Shown: piece after piece, positions 1-8,879 of the stretch
Numbering within the stretch: position 1 is the first letter of the stretch
How the letters are laid out: the number at the start of each line of letters is the position of its first letter
From: Providencia alcalifaciens
Lineage (GTDB): Bacteria; Pseudomonadota; Gammaproteobacteria; Enterobacterales; Enterobacteriaceae
Direction of reading: 5' to 3'
Assembly: GCA_025961275.1 (NCBI GenBank)
Contig: JAOQNJ010000001.1
Coordinates: 4,485,353 to 4,549,352, forward strand
Length of the DNA stretch: 64,000 bases
Notes under the pieces: model-generated
The model's input: only the letters and a program-made list of their open reading frames with translations
What the model was told of the DNA's origin: nothing
The model's database searches: none
Made by a program: the position numbers and the translations under genes

Positions 1-2
1 AC

Positions 3-35
3 AACCGATAAACAACTTTAAATTGCTTATCGGTT
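3..35 (-). terminator. Hairpin downstream of modF
   Basis: AACCGATAA (3-11) and TTATCGGTT (27-35) pair perfectly over nine bases around a 15-nt loop, directly after the modF stop on the minus strand. The window ends before a U-tract could be checked, so the terminator role is inferred from position and stem only. Confidence 0.45.
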
Positions 36-41
36 AGAGTA

Positions 42-1529
42 TTACGGCTTTACTTCTTGCGTTACATCTTCAATATCATAACGATATTTACCATTATCTG
101 GCACGAACGTTAATCGATGTGTGATACATGCAGGAGCATCTTCTTGGTGATGAGTAACAAACAGTAATTGTGTTGAACCTTGGTTCAGCATCACATCAAT
201 AAATCGAAGTACTAATAAGCGATTTAAGCCATCAAGCCCTTGTAATGGTTCATCTAAAATGAGGACGGACGGGTGTTTCACTAATGCACGCGCGATCAGC
301 ACCAAACGCTGCTGTCCCCATGACAAACTATGGAAAGGTTGTTGCGCCGTTTGTGCAGGGAAACCTAATAGTGCTAACCACTCATGAGCCAGTTGCACTT
401 GACGATCAGAAGGTGTTTGATACAGGCCAATTGAGTCATGAAAGCCTGAAATGATCACATTAAGTACACTCGTCGACACTCGATATTCTTGATGGATACT
501 ATTACTGACATAGCCAATATGGCGTTTAATATCCCAAATCGTTTCTCCCGTTCCTCTGCGACGCCCAAATAGCGTTAAATCGTTGCTGTATCCTTGCGGG
601 TGATCGCCGGTGATTAAGCTTAATAATGTCGATTTTCCTGCGCCATTTTCACCAATAATTTGCCAGTGTTCGTTCGCGTTAACTTGCCAATTTAATCCAT
701 GCAAAATAGGTTTATCGTTGTAGCTAATAATGCCATTTTTCAAGATAACTCTGGGGATATCATCAGGTAGAGTGTCTTGAAGTGTCGGATCTTCGGTTTC
801 TGGAATGGTGAGCTGCTTAATTTTTTCACTATGTTGAAGCTGGCTGATTAGCGTGTTAGCAAGTACTGACTCGCGATCTCCTGAAAGAGTCAGTTTACAA
901 TCAACCAATACGCCCATGTTTTCAATGAAATCGGGAAGTTCATCAAAGCGGTTAAGTATTAAAATCAGTGTTAACCCTTTTTCTGACAAGCTGTATAACA
1001 ACTCACTTAGGCTATTTCTGGAATAAACATCGAGTCCATCAAAGGGTTCATCAAGTACGAGTAAATCAGGCTCTCCCATTAATGCTTGGCACATTAAAAC
1101 TTTGCGCGTTTCCCCAGTAGATAGATATTTAAACCGCCTAGAAAGTAAATCGCTGATACCAAATTTAGCTGCTAGTTTTAAGCAGTAGTCATTATCTTTG
1201 TGATTGAGTTGAATGATTTCAGCAGCGGTATAACCGGTATCCTCCTCATTTTCACTGACTAAGTCTGTATTATTACGCTGCCATTCATCATTTATAATTT
1301 TTTGTAATTGCTCGAACGAGAGGCGAACGTGGGAAATAAAGGTATTTTCAACAATGCCGGATAAAGGTTTGAGCTCCCCTGAGAGTACTTTTGCAAGTGA
1401 GGATTTACCGCTACCATTAGCGCCAATAAATGCCCAGCTTTCATGTTTGTTAATGACCAATTCAGGAATATCAAGTGTTTGTCTGTCACTCAGCCTAAAG
1501 CTACTGTGACGTAGAGTGATGGTGCTCAT
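42..1529 (-). CDS. modF: ModF, ATP-binding protein with two ABC domains, molybdate locus
   Basis: This is a 495-residue protein with two ABC ATPase domains in tandem, each with Walker A (GANGSGKS, then GENGAGKS), a signature region and Walker B (LLVLDEP, VLILDEP). It has no membrane segments. ModF sits at the molybdate locus of enterobacteria and is linked to it by synteny; its exact role is not settled. The reading frame is open 63 nt further upstream, but that extension runs into an ERIC element. The start at MSTITLRHS has a good AAAGGAAG ribosome site and gives a length near the E. coli protein, so I chose it. It lies downstream of modE on the same strand, separated by an ERIC. Confidence 0.93.
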   Translation of the reverse strand: MSTITLRHSSFRLSDRQTLDIPELVINKHESWAFIGANGSGKSSLAKVLSGELKPLSGIVENTFISHVRLSFEQLQKIINDEWQRNNTDLVSENEEDTGYTAAEIIQLNHKDNDYCLKLAAKFGISDLLSRRFKYLSTGETRKVLMCQALMGEPDLLVLDEPFDGLDVYSRNSLSELLYSLSEKGLTLILILNRFDELPDFIENMGVLVDCKLTLSGDRESVLANTLISQLQHSEKIKQLTIPETEDPTLQDTLPDDIPRVILKNGIISYNDKPILHGLNWQVNANEHWQIIGENGAGKSTLLSLITGDHPQGYSNDLTLFGRRRGTGETIWDIKRHIGYVSNSIHQEYRVSTSVLNVIISGFHDSIGLYQTPSDRQVQLAHEWLALLGFPAQTAQQPFHSLSWGQQRLVLIARALVKHPSVLILDEPLQGLDGLNRLLVLRFIDVMLNQGSTQLLFVTHHQEDAPACITHRLTFVPDNGKYRYDIEDVTQEVKP

Positions 1530-1548
1530 ATATCTTCCTTTAATATTT

Positions 1549-1689
1549 ATGCCCTTCCTACCTCGAACCGCAGCGTTGTTGACTACTTTCACTCACGCCA
1601 GTCACATACTCATGTATGCTCCTAACCTTGTTTACTAATATAGCTTCATTTGTCGCCTAGCTGCTGTAGTTCGAATTAGTTAATGTATA
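1549..1689 (+). repeat. ERIC element between modE and modF
   Basis: A diverged copy of the roughly 125-bp ERIC family. It keeps the CAGTCACATACTCATGTATG core palindrome, the TTTGTCGCCTAGCTGC block and a TTCGAATTA-type right end. It begins about 20 bp upstream of the modF start codon and so overlaps the probable modF leader. The rest of the 344-bp modE-modF gap (1690-1873) is AT-rich and shows no gene or clear terminator. Confidence 0.8.
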
Positions 1690-1873
1690 ACCTCGGTGTT
1701 TCAAATCATCATTAGCTAGCGGTTAGGGATATTTTTTATTTACCTTGTCTTCCCCACAAATAATCATGATTAAGAATAAAGTCAATCATTCACTAAAAAA
1801 GGAACATAAAAAAGAGTAAGTACTTACCTATTAATCGACGTCAGAGTGAAAATAGATAAGCACTGAAGGGTTA

Positions 1874-2665
1874 TTAACACAGTGTGGCGATAATCACTTG
1901 ATCAGCATTAAACAGTGCAGTGATATCATCGTTAAGACTAAGCTGTTGGCTATCAACATCTTGATTATTCAATGTTGAGCATAGTGTTTCCCCACCCGTT
2001 AGAGTCACGAGTACCTCGCTATTCTCTTTGCCACGTTCAAGAGTGGTTATCTTACCTACTAAAGCGTTATCAAACTCACTCGCTGTTGCGGATTGCTTCG
2101 TTAGCTTAATCCAAGGCGCTTTGATTAAAGCGAGTACTTCCTTACCTTCTGTAAGGCCAAGACGATTGGCGCTCTGTTCTGTCAATGCGGCATTGATAAT
2201 AGTTTTATTATCGGCCAACAGTATTTGAACATGTTGCTGGACGTGATTATGGTCGCGTGCTATTAGGGTACCAAAAAATTGGTTACGGGCACTGGTTTGC
2301 AGTGAGAATCGGGAAATAGCAGCCAGAAGACTATCAAGAGGTAAACTATCTTCTTTTAGTACATCAAAGGCTTTTTGCTGAATTTGAGCCAACAAATCGT
2401 AAAGCTGTAGCAGTCTTTCACCATAATGCGTGAGTGTAGTACCACCACCGCCTTTACCACCAGTCGCTCTATCGACTAAAATATCGTCAGCAAGCTGGTT
2501 CATTTCATTAATAGCATCCCAAGCGCTTTTATAGCTGATCCCTGCGAGTTTAGCTCCTTTGCTAATAGAACCGGTTGCTTTGATTTGTTTAAGCAATGAA
2601 ACACGGCGGGGGTCAGCAAATAAACTACCTTGAAGTTTTAGTGTCAGTAAGATTTCTGCCTGCAT
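1874..2665 (-). CDS. modE: ModE, molybdate-responsive transcription regulator
   Basis: A 263-residue regulator. An N-terminal winged-helix DNA-binding domain (about residues 1-120) contains the family segment SISKGAKLAGISYKSAWDAI and the glycine-rich GGKGGGGTTLT wing. Two C-terminal molbindin (TOBE) repeats follow, with SARNQFFGT and a second copy near residue 190. In this family the molybdate-bound dimer represses modABC and stimulates some molybdoenzyme and moa genes. The start MQAEILLTLK is preceded by AGGAAGG; the frame is open 66 nt further upstream without comparable support. It is divergent from acrZ and modABC. Candidate binding sites are seen before modA and moaA. Confidence 0.96.
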   Translation of the reverse strand: MQAEILLTLKLQGSLFADPRRVSLLKQIKATGSISKGAKLAGISYKSAWDAINEMNQLADDILVDRATGGKGGGGTTLTHYGERLLQLYDLLAQIQQKAFDVLKEDSLPLDSLLAAISRFSLQTSARNQFFGTLIARDHNHVQQHVQILLADNKTIINAALTEQSANRLGLTEGKEVLALIKAPWIKLTKQSATASEFDNALVGKITTLERGKENSEVLVTLTGGETLCSTLNNQDVDSQQLSLNDDITALFNADQVIIATLC

Positions 2666-2794
2666 AATATAATCCTTCCTTTTTAGGCTGGAAGTGATGA
2701 GTTTAGTGTAACTTAACGAAAAAAAGCACATTTAGTGTGTCGTCAAAAACGTATTTTGTCTAAAATGGCAAGCATTATAGCGCGAATATGCGTT

Positions 2795-2919
2795 ATCCCC
2801 ATCATACTTCAAGCTGTAGAGTTGTTGACGATGTTCAGCGGCTTAGGTTACATAGTGATCGATGCTCGGTGAGGTAGTATCAGTTGCCATCTACATACAA
2901 TTTGAATTATTTTGTGTAT
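2795..2919 (+). repeat. ERIC element upstream of acrZ
   Basis: Starts with a recognisable CATACTTCAAGCTGTAG left end and finishes with TTTGAATTATTTTGTGTATG. The middle is diverged (TTACATAGTGATCGATGCTC). It lies in the divergent modE-acrZ spacer and may form part of the acrZ 5' region. Confidence 0.75.
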
Positions 2920-2996
2920 GCTATTTTAATTCGGCTTAATTTCCCTCGTCAGCGCATCAGTTGGCTGGTGGGCACAGTATCACTGAAGAGGCTTTT

Positions 2997-3146
2997 ATGT
3001 TAGATATTCTGAAAAGTATGGGCTTTGCCCTGTTGATGGTTCCAGTCGTGATGTTTTTGATTATGGGTTTGATTTATGGCTTAGGGTCTTTCTTTAACCT
3101 GTTATCTAAAGCTCACGTACCACACCATAATACCGAGAAAAAATAA
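2997..3146 (+). CDS. acrZ: AcrZ, small membrane partner of the AcrAB-TolC pump
   Basis: A 49-residue single-span membrane protein, the same length as E. coli AcrZ (formerly YbhT), with the conserved MVPVVM...LIYGLG membrane helix. In E. coli AcrZ binds AcrB in the inner membrane and modulates export of some drugs. The frame is open 12 codons further upstream, but [10 protein letters not shown] matches the family N-terminus and has an AGAGG ribosome site. It sits between modE and modABC, as in E. coli. A strong terminator follows, so it is probably a single-gene transcript. Confidence 0.93.
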   Translation: MLDILKSMGFALLMVPVVMFLIMGLIYGLGSFFNLLSKAHVPHHNTEKK

Positions 3147-3170
3147 TTCTCCCTGCATTTAGCTTTTTGT

Positions 3171-3217
3171 CTGCCTCTTTTTCAAATTAAGTTTAAGAGG
3201 CAGGTTTTTCTTTTTTT
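3171..3217 (+). terminator. Rho-independent terminator of acrZ
   Basis: CTGCCTCTT (3171-3179) pairs perfectly with AAGAGGCAG (3195-3203), followed by an almost pure T tract up to about 3217. It separates acrZ from modABC. Confidence 0.9.
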
Positions 3218-3322
3218 TAATTTCTTTTATCGATGCTCTTTTTGAGCGAACTCCCTTAAATTTTATCAAAAATTAGTCAATTTATTGCGCTAACACACTT
3301 TTATGTATCCTATTACTTTAAG

Positions 3323-3352
3323 TTATCGATATGTCCTGTTATATATAACGTA
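3323..3352 (+). promoter_or_regulatory. ModE operator upstream of modA
   Basis: ATCGATAT (3325-3332) and TATATAACGT (3342-3351) form the inverted TATA/ACG half-sites typical of ModE operators, 25 bp before the modA start. By analogy with E. coli, ModE-molybdate would repress modABC here. The assignment rests on pattern and position. Confidence 0.7.
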
Positions 3353-3376
3353 ATAATCAATATAGGGCGGATTGAA

Positions 3377-4147
3377 ATGAAAACAAATTTGATTAAATTA
3401 CTGGTTGGCGCCACGATTACACTTTCTATGGCAAGCCAAAGTATTGCCGCTGAAAAAATCACGGTCTTCGCTGCGGCGTCACTGACGAATGCGATGAATG
3501 AAATTTCTGAGCAATATAAAAAAGACAGCAATATGGACGTTGTATCTTCTTATGCATCATCATCGACACTGGCACGTCAAATTGAACAAGGAGCACCTGC
3601 AAATTTGTTTATCTCTGCTGATCAGCAATGGATGAACTATGCTATTGATAAGAACCTAATGGTCGAAAATACACGTTATACTTTATTAGGCAATGAATTG
3701 GTGTTGATCGCGCCAAAAGATTCTAAAATTGACAAAGTAGAAATCAATAAACAAACAGATTGGAAAAAATTGCTTGATGGTGGTCGTCTCGCTGTCGGCG
3801 ATCCAGATCACGTTCCAGTTGGTATCTATGCACAAGAAGCATTGAGTAACCTTGGCGCATGGGATACCGTTAATCCACTGTTAGCGCGTACAAGTAACGT
3901 ACGCAGTGGCATGGCACTGGTTGAGCGTGATGAAGCACCACTTGGTATCGTTTATGGTTCAGATGCTGTTGCAAGCCAAAAAGTGAAAGTGATTGGTATT
4001 TTCCCAGCAGATTCACATAAACCTGTTGAATACCCAATGGCTATAGTGAAAGATCAAGATAATAAAGCGACACGTGACTTTTATGAATATCTGAAAACGC
4101 CTGCGGCTTCTGAGGTTTTTAAACGTTACGGTTTCACCCCACGTTAA
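3377..4147 (+). CDS. modA: ModA, periplasmic molybdate-binding protein
   Basis: A 256-residue solute-binding protein with an N-terminal Sec signal peptide ending around ASQSIAAE. The ligand-binding features follow: TVFAAASLTNAMNEI, SSSTLARQIEQGAPANLFISAD and GDPDHVPVGIYAQEAL. In the family, Ser, Ala and Tyr residues in these segments hold the oxyanion. It delivers molybdate to ModBC. Start, length and position as first gene of modABC match E. coli. A ModE operator lies immediately upstream. Confidence 0.97.
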   Translation: MKTNLIKLLVGATITLSMASQSIAAEKITVFAAASLTNAMNEISEQYKKDSNMDVVSSYASSSTLARQIEQGAPANLFISADQQWMNYAIDKNLMVENTRYTLLGNELVLIAPKDSKIDKVEINKQTDWKKLLDGGRLAVGDPDHVPVGIYAQEALSNLGAWDTVNPLLARTSNVRSGMALVERDEAPLGIVYGSDAVASQKVKVIGIFPADSHKPVEYPMAIVKDQDNKATRDFYEYLKTPAASEVFKRYGFTPR

Positions 4148-4159
4148 GGGATTACAGTA

Positions 4160-4855
4160 TTGCAGATGTTAAGTGCTTATGAGTGGGAAGCTATTTACCT
4201 TAGCTTAAAAGTATCCAGTGTAGCCGTTGTTTTTAGCTTGCCGCTGGGTATATTAGTTGCATGGATATTGGTTCGCTGTAACTTCCCAGGTAAAACACTG
4301 CTTGATAGTATTATCCATCTACCGCTGGTACTTCCACCGGTGGTAGTGGGATATTTATTATTGATCAGTATGGGACGTCGCGGTTTTATTGGTGAGTGGT
4401 TGTATAACTGGTTTGGCTTTAGTTTTACCTTTAGTTGGCGAGGAGCAGCATTGGCTTCTGCTGTGGTTGCTTTTCCCTTAATGGTTCGCGCGATCCGCTT
4501 AGCGCTCGAAGCCGTTGACCGTAAACTCGAACAAGCTGCCAGAACATTAGGCGCAAATCCATTGCGTGTCTTTTTTACTATCACTATTCCATTATCTTTG
4601 CCCGGTATTATTGTCGGTACAGTACTGGCATTTGCTCGTTCATTGGGTGAGTTTGGTGCGACGATTACCTTTGTATCGAATATCCCAGGGGAAACACAAA
4701 CTATTCCGCTAGCGATGTATACCTTAATCGAGACACCTGGTGCGGAAGTTGGTGCTGCACGTCTGTGTATTATTGCAATTGTGTTAGCTCTGATCTCATT
4801 ATTAATCTCAGAATGGTTAACCCGTTGGGGTAAAAAGCGATTGGGGGTAGCCTAA
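4160..4855 (+). CDS. modB: ModB, molybdate ABC permease
   Basis: An inner-membrane permease of 229-231 residues with about five membrane spans. It carries the binding-protein-dependent EAA loop ([20 protein letters not shown]) that contacts ModC. It begins 12 nt after modA. Two starts are possible: TTG at 4160, better spaced from the AGGG at 4147-4150, or ATG at 4166, which gives 229 residues as in E. coli. I give the longer form, but the ATG is equally credible. The modC start follows the modB stop by one base. Confidence 0.96.
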   Translation: MQMLSAYEWEAIYLSLKVSSVAVVFSLPLGILVAWILVRCNFPGKTLLDSIIHLPLVLPPVVVGYLLLISMGRRGFIGEWLYNWFGFSFTFSWRGAALASAVVAFPLMVRAIRLALEAVDRKLEQAARTLGANPLRVFFTITIPLSLPGIIVGTVLAFARSLGEFGATITFVSNIPGETQTIPLAMYTLIETPGAEVGAARLCIIAIVLALISLLISEWLTRWGKKRLGVA

Positions 4856-4856
4856 T

Positions 4857-5924
4857 ATGTTAGAACTCGACTTTTCCCAGAAACTCGGTGATTTACAGCT
4901 AGAAGTCAAAACGGAATTACCCACAGAAAGTATTACGGCTGTTTTTGGCCTTTCTGGCGCAGGTAAAACGTCCTTAATTAATGTGATTGGTGGTTTAACG
5001 AAACCTAATAGTGGGCGGATCGTTCTCAATGGACGCACACTGGTGGACATGGATAAGCGTATCTGTCTACCACCTGAAAAGCGTCATATTGGGTATGTTT
5101 TTCAAGATGCGAGACTCTTTCCTCACTATCGTGTGAAAGGTAATCTACGCTATGGCATGGCACCTGAAATGAAAGATAGGTTTGATGAAATAGTTGGCTT
5201 GTTAGGTATTGAAGAGTTGCTAAACCGTTTTCCTATTACGTTATCGGGTGGAGAAAAACAGCGTGTCGCTATTGGTCGTGCGCTTTTAACGGCGCCTGAA
5301 ATTTTATTGATGGATGAACCATTAGCATCTTTAGATTTACCGCGTAAACGCGAACTATTGCCTTATCTTGAAAAGCTTTCTCAGGATGTAAAAATTCCTA
5401 TTTTATATGTGAGTCACAGCCTTGATGAGATCTTACGTCTCGCCGACAAAGTGATTGTTATGGCACAAGGTAAAGTGAAAGCTTTTGGCCCGTTAGAAGA
5501 GGTTTGGGGGAGCAGTGCGTTACGGCCTTGGTTACAACAGGAGACATTGAGCAGTGTCCTCAGCGTGACATGTCATGGGCATCATCCATACTATCAAATG
5601 ACAGCCGTTATCGTTGGTGGGCAAAAGCTATGGATCCCTCATGTTGATGCTGAAAAAGATAGTGAACTACGCCTGCGTATTGATGCTTCTGATGTATCTC
5701 TAGTGTTAGAAAAACCGCAAATCAGTAGTATTCGTAATATTCTCTCCGCTGAAGTGGTCGAATGGGTGGAAGATGGCGAACAAGTTGATGTGAAGCTCGA
5801 TTTAGGTGATCAACATTATTTGTGGGCTCGTATTACACGTTGGGCGCGTGATGAGTTAGCTATCCGTAAAGGTCGAAGAGTCTATGCGCAAGTTAAGAGT
5901 GTTTCGCTAAGCCGGCAGCTCTAG
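4857..5924 (+). CDS. modC: ModC, molybdate ABC transporter ATPase
   Basis: A 355-residue ATPase with Walker A GLSGAGKT, signature [16 protein letters not shown], Walker [13 protein letters not shown] and the switch His in YVSHS. A C-terminal TOBE-type molybdate-binding region (about 290-352) can confer feedback inhibition in this family. It energises uptake through ModB. It is the last gene of modABC; a degenerate ERIC starts just after its stop. Confidence 0.97.
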   Translation: MLELDFSQKLGDLQLEVKTELPTESITAVFGLSGAGKTSLINVIGGLTKPNSGRIVLNGRTLVDMDKRICLPPEKRHIGYVFQDARLFPHYRVKGNLRYGMAPEMKDRFDEIVGLLGIEELLNRFPITLSGGEKQRVAIGRALLTAPEILLMDEPLASLDLPRKRELLPYLEKLSQDVKIPILYVSHSLDEILRLADKVIVMAQGKVKAFGPLEEVWGSSALRPWLQQETLSSVLSVTCHGHHPYYQMTAVIVGGQKLWIPHVDAEKDSELRLRIDASDVSLVLEKPQISSIRNILSAEVVEWVEDGEQVDVKLDLGDQHYLWARITRWARDELAIRKGRRVYAQVKSVSLSRQL

Positions 5925-5933
5925 TTATTTGTC

Positions 5934-6035
5934 GCGTTATTGGTTGCGCTCAGCTGTTCGAATCATATACCTATGTATACTCATAGGAAAACCTTCGCTT
6001 GCCGTCTAGGTACAACGTGAATTATTTGGGATGAC
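5934..6035 (+). repeat. Degenerate ERIC element after modC
   Basis: The right two thirds of an ERIC are recognisable: GCGCTCAGCTGTTCGAATCA, the ATACCTATGTATACTC palindrome, CGCTTGCCGTCTAGGTAC and GTGAATTATTTGGG. The left end is not identifiable. It marks the boundary between modC and the AT-rich insertion. Confidence 0.6.
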
Positions 6036-6788
6036 TTTTATGCTATTTGAAGTAATAATCGAAAAGCTTGATGCTAATTCATCTACGTGACATATCACGA
6101 ATTTAACTTAAAAAGTTGTTATTTATAATATTTTTTAGATTTAATTGTAATTTTAACTATTTTTGATAGCTATTGTGTTATTAGGAATAAGATAGAAAAG
6201 TTTTATCAGAGTGGTGTTTTATCTTTAAAACAACCCTAAGATATTTGATTATGCTAATTAAATAATGAAATTAATTGCTTGGTTAAATAATAATTCCAGA
6301 CTAATACACCTTGTTTACGATTAAAAAATGGTTTAATTGGCTGCCTTTTCATTTGTGAATAAAAACAAATCTAAAATAGATTATTCACATATAATTTATT
6401 TATTGAATAAAAGTATTTTATTGTCTATTATTTGTGAAAGGGTTTATGTTGTTAACAACTCTGTAACAGCAAGGCGTTGATTATTAATGGTTTAATTATT
6501 AACAAAATTATACTAATGATATAAATACAAGAACAGAGTTAATTTATTACTCATGAATTAATAAATAAATCAATATGTAATGGATGTTATTATAGGTTGG
6601 TTATGTTCTTAAAATAATTTATAGATAACTGTTAATCGTCAGATGCAATAATAAAAACAATCAAAAAATGAATATTTAATGTCATCGTTTTTGCCTGGGA
6701 TACGAGCAATATCACCGCTTTCATCTAATTTAGACTGGTTTAGAACAATGCATTTTAGATTACATTAAATGTATTCATTCAGGATATC
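6036..6788. other. AT-rich non-coding gap before the inserted gene pair
   Basis: About 750 bp, visibly far richer in A and T than the flanking genes. There is no credible ORF, no clear repeat and no RNA gene I can recognise. It probably holds the promoter of the next gene, and its composition would suit H-NS-type silencing, but no specific site stands out. Confidence 0.5.
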
Positions 6789-8003
6789 GTGTCTATAATT
6801 TACATCATGATTATGCTTTATGGAAGAGAACGAGCAAGAAACTTTTTTTGGGCTGTTATATGCACTTCACTGCTAGGCTTTTTCATTGGAGCCTACTATT
6901 TTCTGTTACCCTTTTATACTAACCCTAACCAACATACCGTTATTTTGTGCATCCCTATTTTATTAGAATCAATCCGATCTTTTTTCTGTGCTTTCTACAG
7001 TCAAGGTGCGACGAGAAGCTTACGAATAAGTCGGGGATTAGTACTACTTTTAATGATTTATATCATTATCTTTACAGAAATCCACCCATGGAATGCTATT
7101 CTATCTGGTTTTATCACGGGTTCGTATTTAATGTTTAGTTCAATTTGGAAAATGTCAAATAGCTTCATATTGAGGTTTAAAAATTGGGAAAAAATATTTA
7201 TTATTTCTTCCGTTGAATTTTGTATAGGAATTTGGAATTTTATTCCTTGGTCTTTTGATTATTCATCGCGCCAAATATATTGGGATGTTGGAACGCTTAT
7301 TATTATCTATTCCTTTAATTTATCAGTAGTTTATTATTTTGTTATCAATAGTGAAACAAACGAAGAAAAACAAGAAAGGCTCAAAGAAAATAAAATAGAT
7401 AAAAAAGAAATTCGACGTGTCGGTACTGTACATGTATGGACAACAACAGGAAAGCTACCCTTATTTTATAATATCGTAGAGCGTTATATTATATCTAGAA
7501 ATGCATCTGGAGTTATTAGTACTGGGCATGTCTCTTTTGAATTAGATGATATTTATATCAGTCACTATCCTGAAAATGATATCGATAGAGATACCACTCA
7601 ATTTATGAGTATTTTAAAGTCTACAGATGAAAATGATGCTGCTGGTGTTTTTCAACCAAACTATGAGTATGAAGTGGGGATATCATCGCCTTCAGTATTT
7701 AAAATTAGTATTGATGGGGTTAGTAAAGAAAAACTTGATTCTTTTTGGTCTGAGTATAGGAAAAACACAACTTATAATTTAACCAATAGAAACTGCTCTA
7801 CTGTTGTTTCGCTTGCTATCACAAAAAGTACCGAAGGGTATTTTTATGAGAAAAAAGGCGGATTAGCTCTTTTTCTCAAGCTGTTATTTAGCCCTGAGTT
7901 GTGGGTAATGGCTCAACTAAGAAAACATGCTGCAATCATGACTTGGACACCGGGTATCGTTTTAGACTATTCTCGTACGATGTCATTTGTACTAAAGTTG
8001 TAG
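6789..8003 (+). CDS. Membrane protein with C-terminal permuted papain-like domain, function unknown
   Basis: 404 residues from a GTG start with AGGA just upstream; an ATG at 6807 is an alternative. The first 190 residues hold about six hydrophobic segments resembling HdeD/DUF308 membrane proteins (LYGRERARNFFWAVI opening). A charged linker follows (EEKQERLKENKIDKKE), then a soluble domain of about 190 residues. That domain has GHVSFEL (His247) and, 89 residues later, NRNCST (Cys336). His first and Asn-Cys second is the order found in circularly permuted papain-like folds. A hydrolase, protease or acyltransferase role is inference. The next gene starts 15 nt downstream and has the same His...Asn-Cys pattern. 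The AT-rich DNA suggests horizontal acquisition. Confidence 0.7.
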   Translation: MSIIYIMIMLYGRERARNFFWAVICTSLLGFFIGAYYFLLPFYTNPNQHTVILCIPILLESIRSFFCAFYSQGATRSLRISRGLVLLLMIYIIIFTEIHPWNAILSGFITGSYLMFSSIWKMSNSFILRFKNWEKIFIISSVEFCIGIWNFIPWSFDYSSRQIYWDVGTLIIIYSFNLSVVYYFVINSETNEEKQERLKENKIDKKEIRRVGTVHVWTTTGKLPLFYNIVERYIISRNASGVISTGHVSFELDDIYISHYPENDIDRDTTQFMSILKSTDENDAAGVFQPNYEYEVGISSPSVFKISIDGVSKEKLDSFWSEYRKNTTYNLTNRNCSTVVSLAITKSTEGYFYEKKGGLALFLKLLFSPELWVMAQLRKHAAIMTWTPGIVLDYSRTMSFVLKL

Positions 8004-8018
8004 TTTTGAGGTTTGCGT

Positions 8019-8744
8019 ATGAATCAAAATAATGTTTGGGTGGATGAATATAGCTATAAACCTCACGCACAATTTAACAAAACTCATTCTGAGGTTAAAT
8101 TTTTTAATTTTAGAACATTTCGCTCTGGTGATGGAAATTACTATGTTTGGGGAGAAAGGGAATATAAATTATCAGAATTAATCAGTGTTGATTTAGTTCA
8201 ATCACATTGGTCAGGAAAAATGATAGCTCATGTTTTTTTGAGTTTTGGATTTTCCAATGGTGAATATGTTTCTATTTCAATTGAAACAAGACGACGAAAA
8301 AAATAAAAATACTCGATGTGGAAAGGATTCTTTTATAATTATGATATAATCTATATTATCGCTGATGAAGTTGATTTAATCGGAACAAGAATTAACATTA
8401 GAAATGAAGATGTCTATATTTTTCCATTAAATTTAGATAAGGATTTGATTAAATTATTGTTTGTTAATTATATCGGAAAGGTCAATGAAATTAACAATCG
8501 TGATGCTAAATATCATACCTTATTAAACAATTGTACGACAAATATCTTTGATATAGCTAAGAAAACCTATCCTGACTTAAGGTTTGACTGGAAAATAATG
8601 GTTAGTGGCTATGCTTTTAAATATTGCTTTCAATTAGGGTTTATTGACCAGAAATATATTTCAAATAAAGTAAAATTACCTATTGTTGATATAGGCGATC
8701 AGTTTTTTTCTAAAAAGATAAGAGCTCAATTAAACAATATTTAA
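8019..8744 (+). pseudogene. DUF4105-like gene interrupted by an in-frame TAA
   Basis: Two open stretches in the same frame (8019-8303 and 8307-8741) are separated only by TAA at codon 96. Read through, the 241 residues resemble DUF4105: SELISVDLVQSHW, the segment IAHVFLSFGF with His71, SIETRR, then YIIADEVDLIGTR and LLNNCTTNIF with Cys172. The family usually has a Glu near the stop position (K-x-E-K-Y-S), so GAA to TAA is the simplest explanation. ATG at 8019 has GAGG seven bases upstream; a TTG at 8013 is less likely. Two truncated peptides could still be made, and the second half has an internal ATG. It is probably cotranscribed with the preceding membrane protein. Confidence 0.7.
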
Positions 8745-8805
8745 GCTATTAAAAATAATTTAAGCACTACCGCGGTAATTTTAATTATGTGAGAACAATC
8801 TAAAA

Positions 8806-8850
8806 ACCATCACTTAATATTCCTATGTAACATTGAACTTAAGTGATGGT
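8806..8850. terminator. Hairpin between convergent genes
   Basis: ACCATCACTTAA (8806-8817) pairs perfectly with TTAAGTGATGGT (8839-8850) around a 21-nt loop. A second small stem, GAACTAAT/ATTAGTTC, follows at 8853-8876. They lie between the DUF4105-like gene and the convergent ybhA. No T-tract follows, so termination is only a possibility. Confidence 0.4.
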
Positions 8851-8879
8851 GTGAACTAATTTCAGGTCATTAGTTCATA

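Noticed and set aside
3285-3311. TTGCGC and TATCCT as modA promoter hexamers
   Set aside because: The spacing is 15 bp and both match the consensus poorly, so only the ModE operator is reported.
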